Source of the DNA: Radiobacillus kanasensis
Lineage (GTDB): Bacteria > Bacillota > Bacilli > Bacillales > Amphibacillaceae
DNA: 64,000 nt
Assembly (NCBI RefSeq): GCF_021049245.1
Contig: NZ_CP088020.1
Location: 3,664,001 to 3,728,000, forward strand
Reading direction: 5' to 3'
The position numbers and the translations under genes were made by a program. Shown here piece by piece: positions 62,608 to 64,000 of this stretch (position 1 is its first letter; every line of letters begins with the position of its first letter). The notes beneath the pieces are model-generated. The model was not told where the DNA came from and made no database searches. It was given only the letters and a program-made list of their open reading frames with translations.

Positions 62608-63891
62608 ATGGCTCATAAAGAAATTCAAGTTCACGAAAGATTACCATTCCTTCAAAGTCTACCACTTAGTTTTCAACACCTTTTTGCCATGTTCGGTTCG
62701 ACGGTATTAGTTCCGGTTCTTTTCGGTGTCGACCCTGCAACCATTTTATTGATGAACGGACTTGGAACGCTATTATACATTTTCATTACAAAAGGAAAAA
62801 TCCCTGCTTACTTAGGCTCCAGTTTTGCTTTCATTTCCCCCGTCTTTGCGGTATTAGGGAAATACTCCGAGGGTGCAGGGTACAGCTACGTATTAGGTGG
62901 GTTCTTATTTGTCGGTATTATATTAGTACTTGTTTCTTTCATTATAAAAATTGCCGGCACATCATGGATTGATGTTATTTTCCCACCAGCAGCTATGGGA
63001 GCTATCGTTGCCGTAATCGGTCTAGAGCTAGTTCCTGTTGCAGCGGAAATGGCTGGATGGATCGCACCTGCAGATGCGGGAGTTGATTGGGCAATCGATC
63101 CGAAAACAGCATTAGTTGCATTTCTAACGCTAACGATCACCATTATTTGTTGGGTCACCCTTCGTGGATTCCTAAAGATTATTCCTATCTTAATTGGAAT
63201 TATTGCAGGATATATCATTGCGTATGCGTTTGGACTAGTAGATCTCACTAACGTAAAAGAAGCTGCATGGATATCTTTGCCACAGTTTTACCAAATGAAA
63301 TTTGACGTATCCGCTATCCTTACCATTCTTCCTGCAGCACTTGTCTTAATTCCAGAACATATTGGTCACTTGTTCGTAACGGGAAACATTGTGAAAAAGG
63401 ATTTAACCAAGGACCCTGGACTAGATAGATCGATGGCAAGTAACGGGATTTCGACCATCATATCTAGTTTCGTCGGTGCAACACCTAACACAACTTATGG
63501 GGAAAATATTGGAGTTCTTGCAATCACACGAGTGTACTCTACTTGGATTATCGGATTAGCAGCAATCATTGCGGTCTTACTTTCCTTCTGCGGAAAACTA
63601 GCTGCTCTTATTTCTTCGATTCCAACACCAGTAATGGGCGGGATTTCCATCCTGTTATTTGGAATTATTGCCGCGAGTGGAATTCGAATGTTAGTGGAAT
63701 CCAAAGTGGACTACAACAAGTCACAAAACTTAATTCTTACTTGTATCGTCCTCGTAATTGGAATAAGTGGTGCAGCTATTAATATCGGTGTCGTTGAATT
63801 AAAAGGCATGGGGCTTGCAACACTAGTAGCGATTGCGCTAAGCATTTTCTTTAAGATATTGGATCTACTTAAACTTTCAAATGAAGATTAA
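62608..63891 (+). CDS. pyrP: Uracil permease (UraA/PyrP, NCS2 family)
   Basis: 427 aa with about 14 membrane segments. LPFLQSLPLSFQHLFAMFGS at the start, YLGSSFAFISP (TM3 substrate part) and VLIPEHIGHLFVTGN (the key Glu of uracil permeases) match UraA. AAGGAGAG precedes the ATG. The PyrR leader supports uracil, rather than purines, as substrate. It stands apart from pyr biosynthesis genes. A terminator follows. Confidence 0.9.
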   Translation: MAHKEIQVHERLPFLQSLPLSFQHLFAMFGSTVLVPVLFGVDPATILLMNGLGTLLYIFITKGKIPAYLGSSFAFISPVFAVLGKYSEGAGYSYVLGGFLFVGIILVLVSFIIKIAGTSWIDVIFPPAAMGAIVAVIGLELVPVAAEMAGWIAPADAGVDWAIDPKTALVAFLTLTITIICWVTLRGFLKIIPILIGIIAGYIIAYAFGLVDLTNVKEAAWISLPQFYQMKFDVSAILTILPAALVLIPEHIGHLFVTGNIVKKDLTKDPGLDRSMASNGISTIISSFVGATPNTTYGENIGVLAITRVYSTWIIGLAAIIAVLLSFCGKLAALISSIPTPVMGGISILLFGIIAASGIRMLVESKVDYNKSQNLILTCIVLVIGISGAAINIGVVELKGMGLATLVAIALSIFFKILDLLKLSNED

Positions 63892-63896
63892 TAGAG

Positions 63897-63929
63897 AAAC
63901 TCCCTAAACAAACCGTTTAGGGAGTTTTT
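63897..63929. terminator. Terminator after pyrP
   Basis: AAACTCCCTAAAC / GTTTAGGGAGTTT stem with five-base loop and TTTTTATT. The stop of the gene on the other strand lies within it. Confidence 0.85.
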
Positions 63930-64000
63930 ATTATTTGATATACTCTTGCTTCATAAGGTTTTAATGTATATGGAGATTCTTCCAAATGTTCATAGTTACC
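63917..64000 (-). CDS. C-terminal end of a probable GH13 alpha-glucosidase, cut by the window edge
   Basis: 27 codons end at TAA 63917. The tail SPYTLKPYEARVYQIIKTP resembles the last strand of GH13 enzymes such as oligo-1,6-glucosidase (LxPYEARVY). The rest lies beyond the window, so family assignment is tentative. Confidence 0.5.
   Translation of the reverse strand, partial: GNYEHLEESPYTLKPYEARVYQIIKTP

Overview
The window is a chromosomal segment of a low-GC Gram-positive bacterium of the Bacillaceae. A salt-tolerant or marine member such as Halobacillus, Pontibacillus or Virgibacillus is likely. Evidence for this is strong Shine-Dalgarno sequences with frequent TTG/GTG starts, TnrA with a matching TnrA box, an alaR-alaT pair, InhA, YjaZ, YneR/HesB-like and FbpA-like proteins, a PyrR-type attenuator, a firmicute-type T7SS (EssC/YukD) and a gene set that looks like ectoine (compatible solute) breakdown.

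Layout. 1-0.84 kb: end of an IS200/IS605-type tnpB and its right end. 0.9-4.6 kb: HD-GYP protein, a family 2 glycosyltransferase, a phhB-like gene split by a 405 bp repeat element, and two very small genes. 4.6-14.7 kb: a five-gene minus-strand catabolic operon (ectoine hydrolase-like, PLP enzyme of the cystathionine gamma-synthase family, M20 deacylase, homoserine dehydrogenase-like, aldehyde dehydrogenase), an IS91-type element, a PucR-type activator and tnrA. 15-29.5 kb: MHYT-GGDEF-EAL, MazG-like, a decayed ISL3 transposase, GNAT, multidrug-type ABC exporter, InhA protease, HesB-like protein, a second GGDEF-EAL protein whose leader is a c-di-GMP-I riboswitch, and an SsuABC/NMT1-type uptake operon.

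29.6-51.2 kb, all on the minus strand, is an unusual type VII secretion locus. An upstream unit encodes a WXG-like protein, a candidate glycine-rich effector, a polytopic membrane protein and two DUF5085-like proteins. The main unit encodes EssC, YukD, a lipoprotein, a lipase with a helical C-terminus, a 63-aa helical protein, two WXG100 proteins, a DUF6382/FHA protein, a PP2C phosphatase, a membrane Ser/Thr kinase with TPRs, a small membrane protein carrying a row of T-x-[L/V]-L motifs, and a 1656-aa surface protein of about 15 Ig-like repeats. EssA, EssB and EsaA were not found. A kinase, phosphatase and FHA switch appears to be built into the secretion machine.

51.3-64 kb: alaT-alaR, YjaZ-like protease, a GYG-rich small protein, an ABC-2 transporter pair, HAD phosphatase, small hypotheticals, GNAT, an MMPL exporter with its TetR regulator and two matching operators, a uracil permease behind a PyrR attenuator, and the last codons of a probable GH13 glucosidase. 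No tRNA, rRNA, CRISPR array or prophage was seen. Everything was read by eye. Family names rest on motif recognition, not on database searches.
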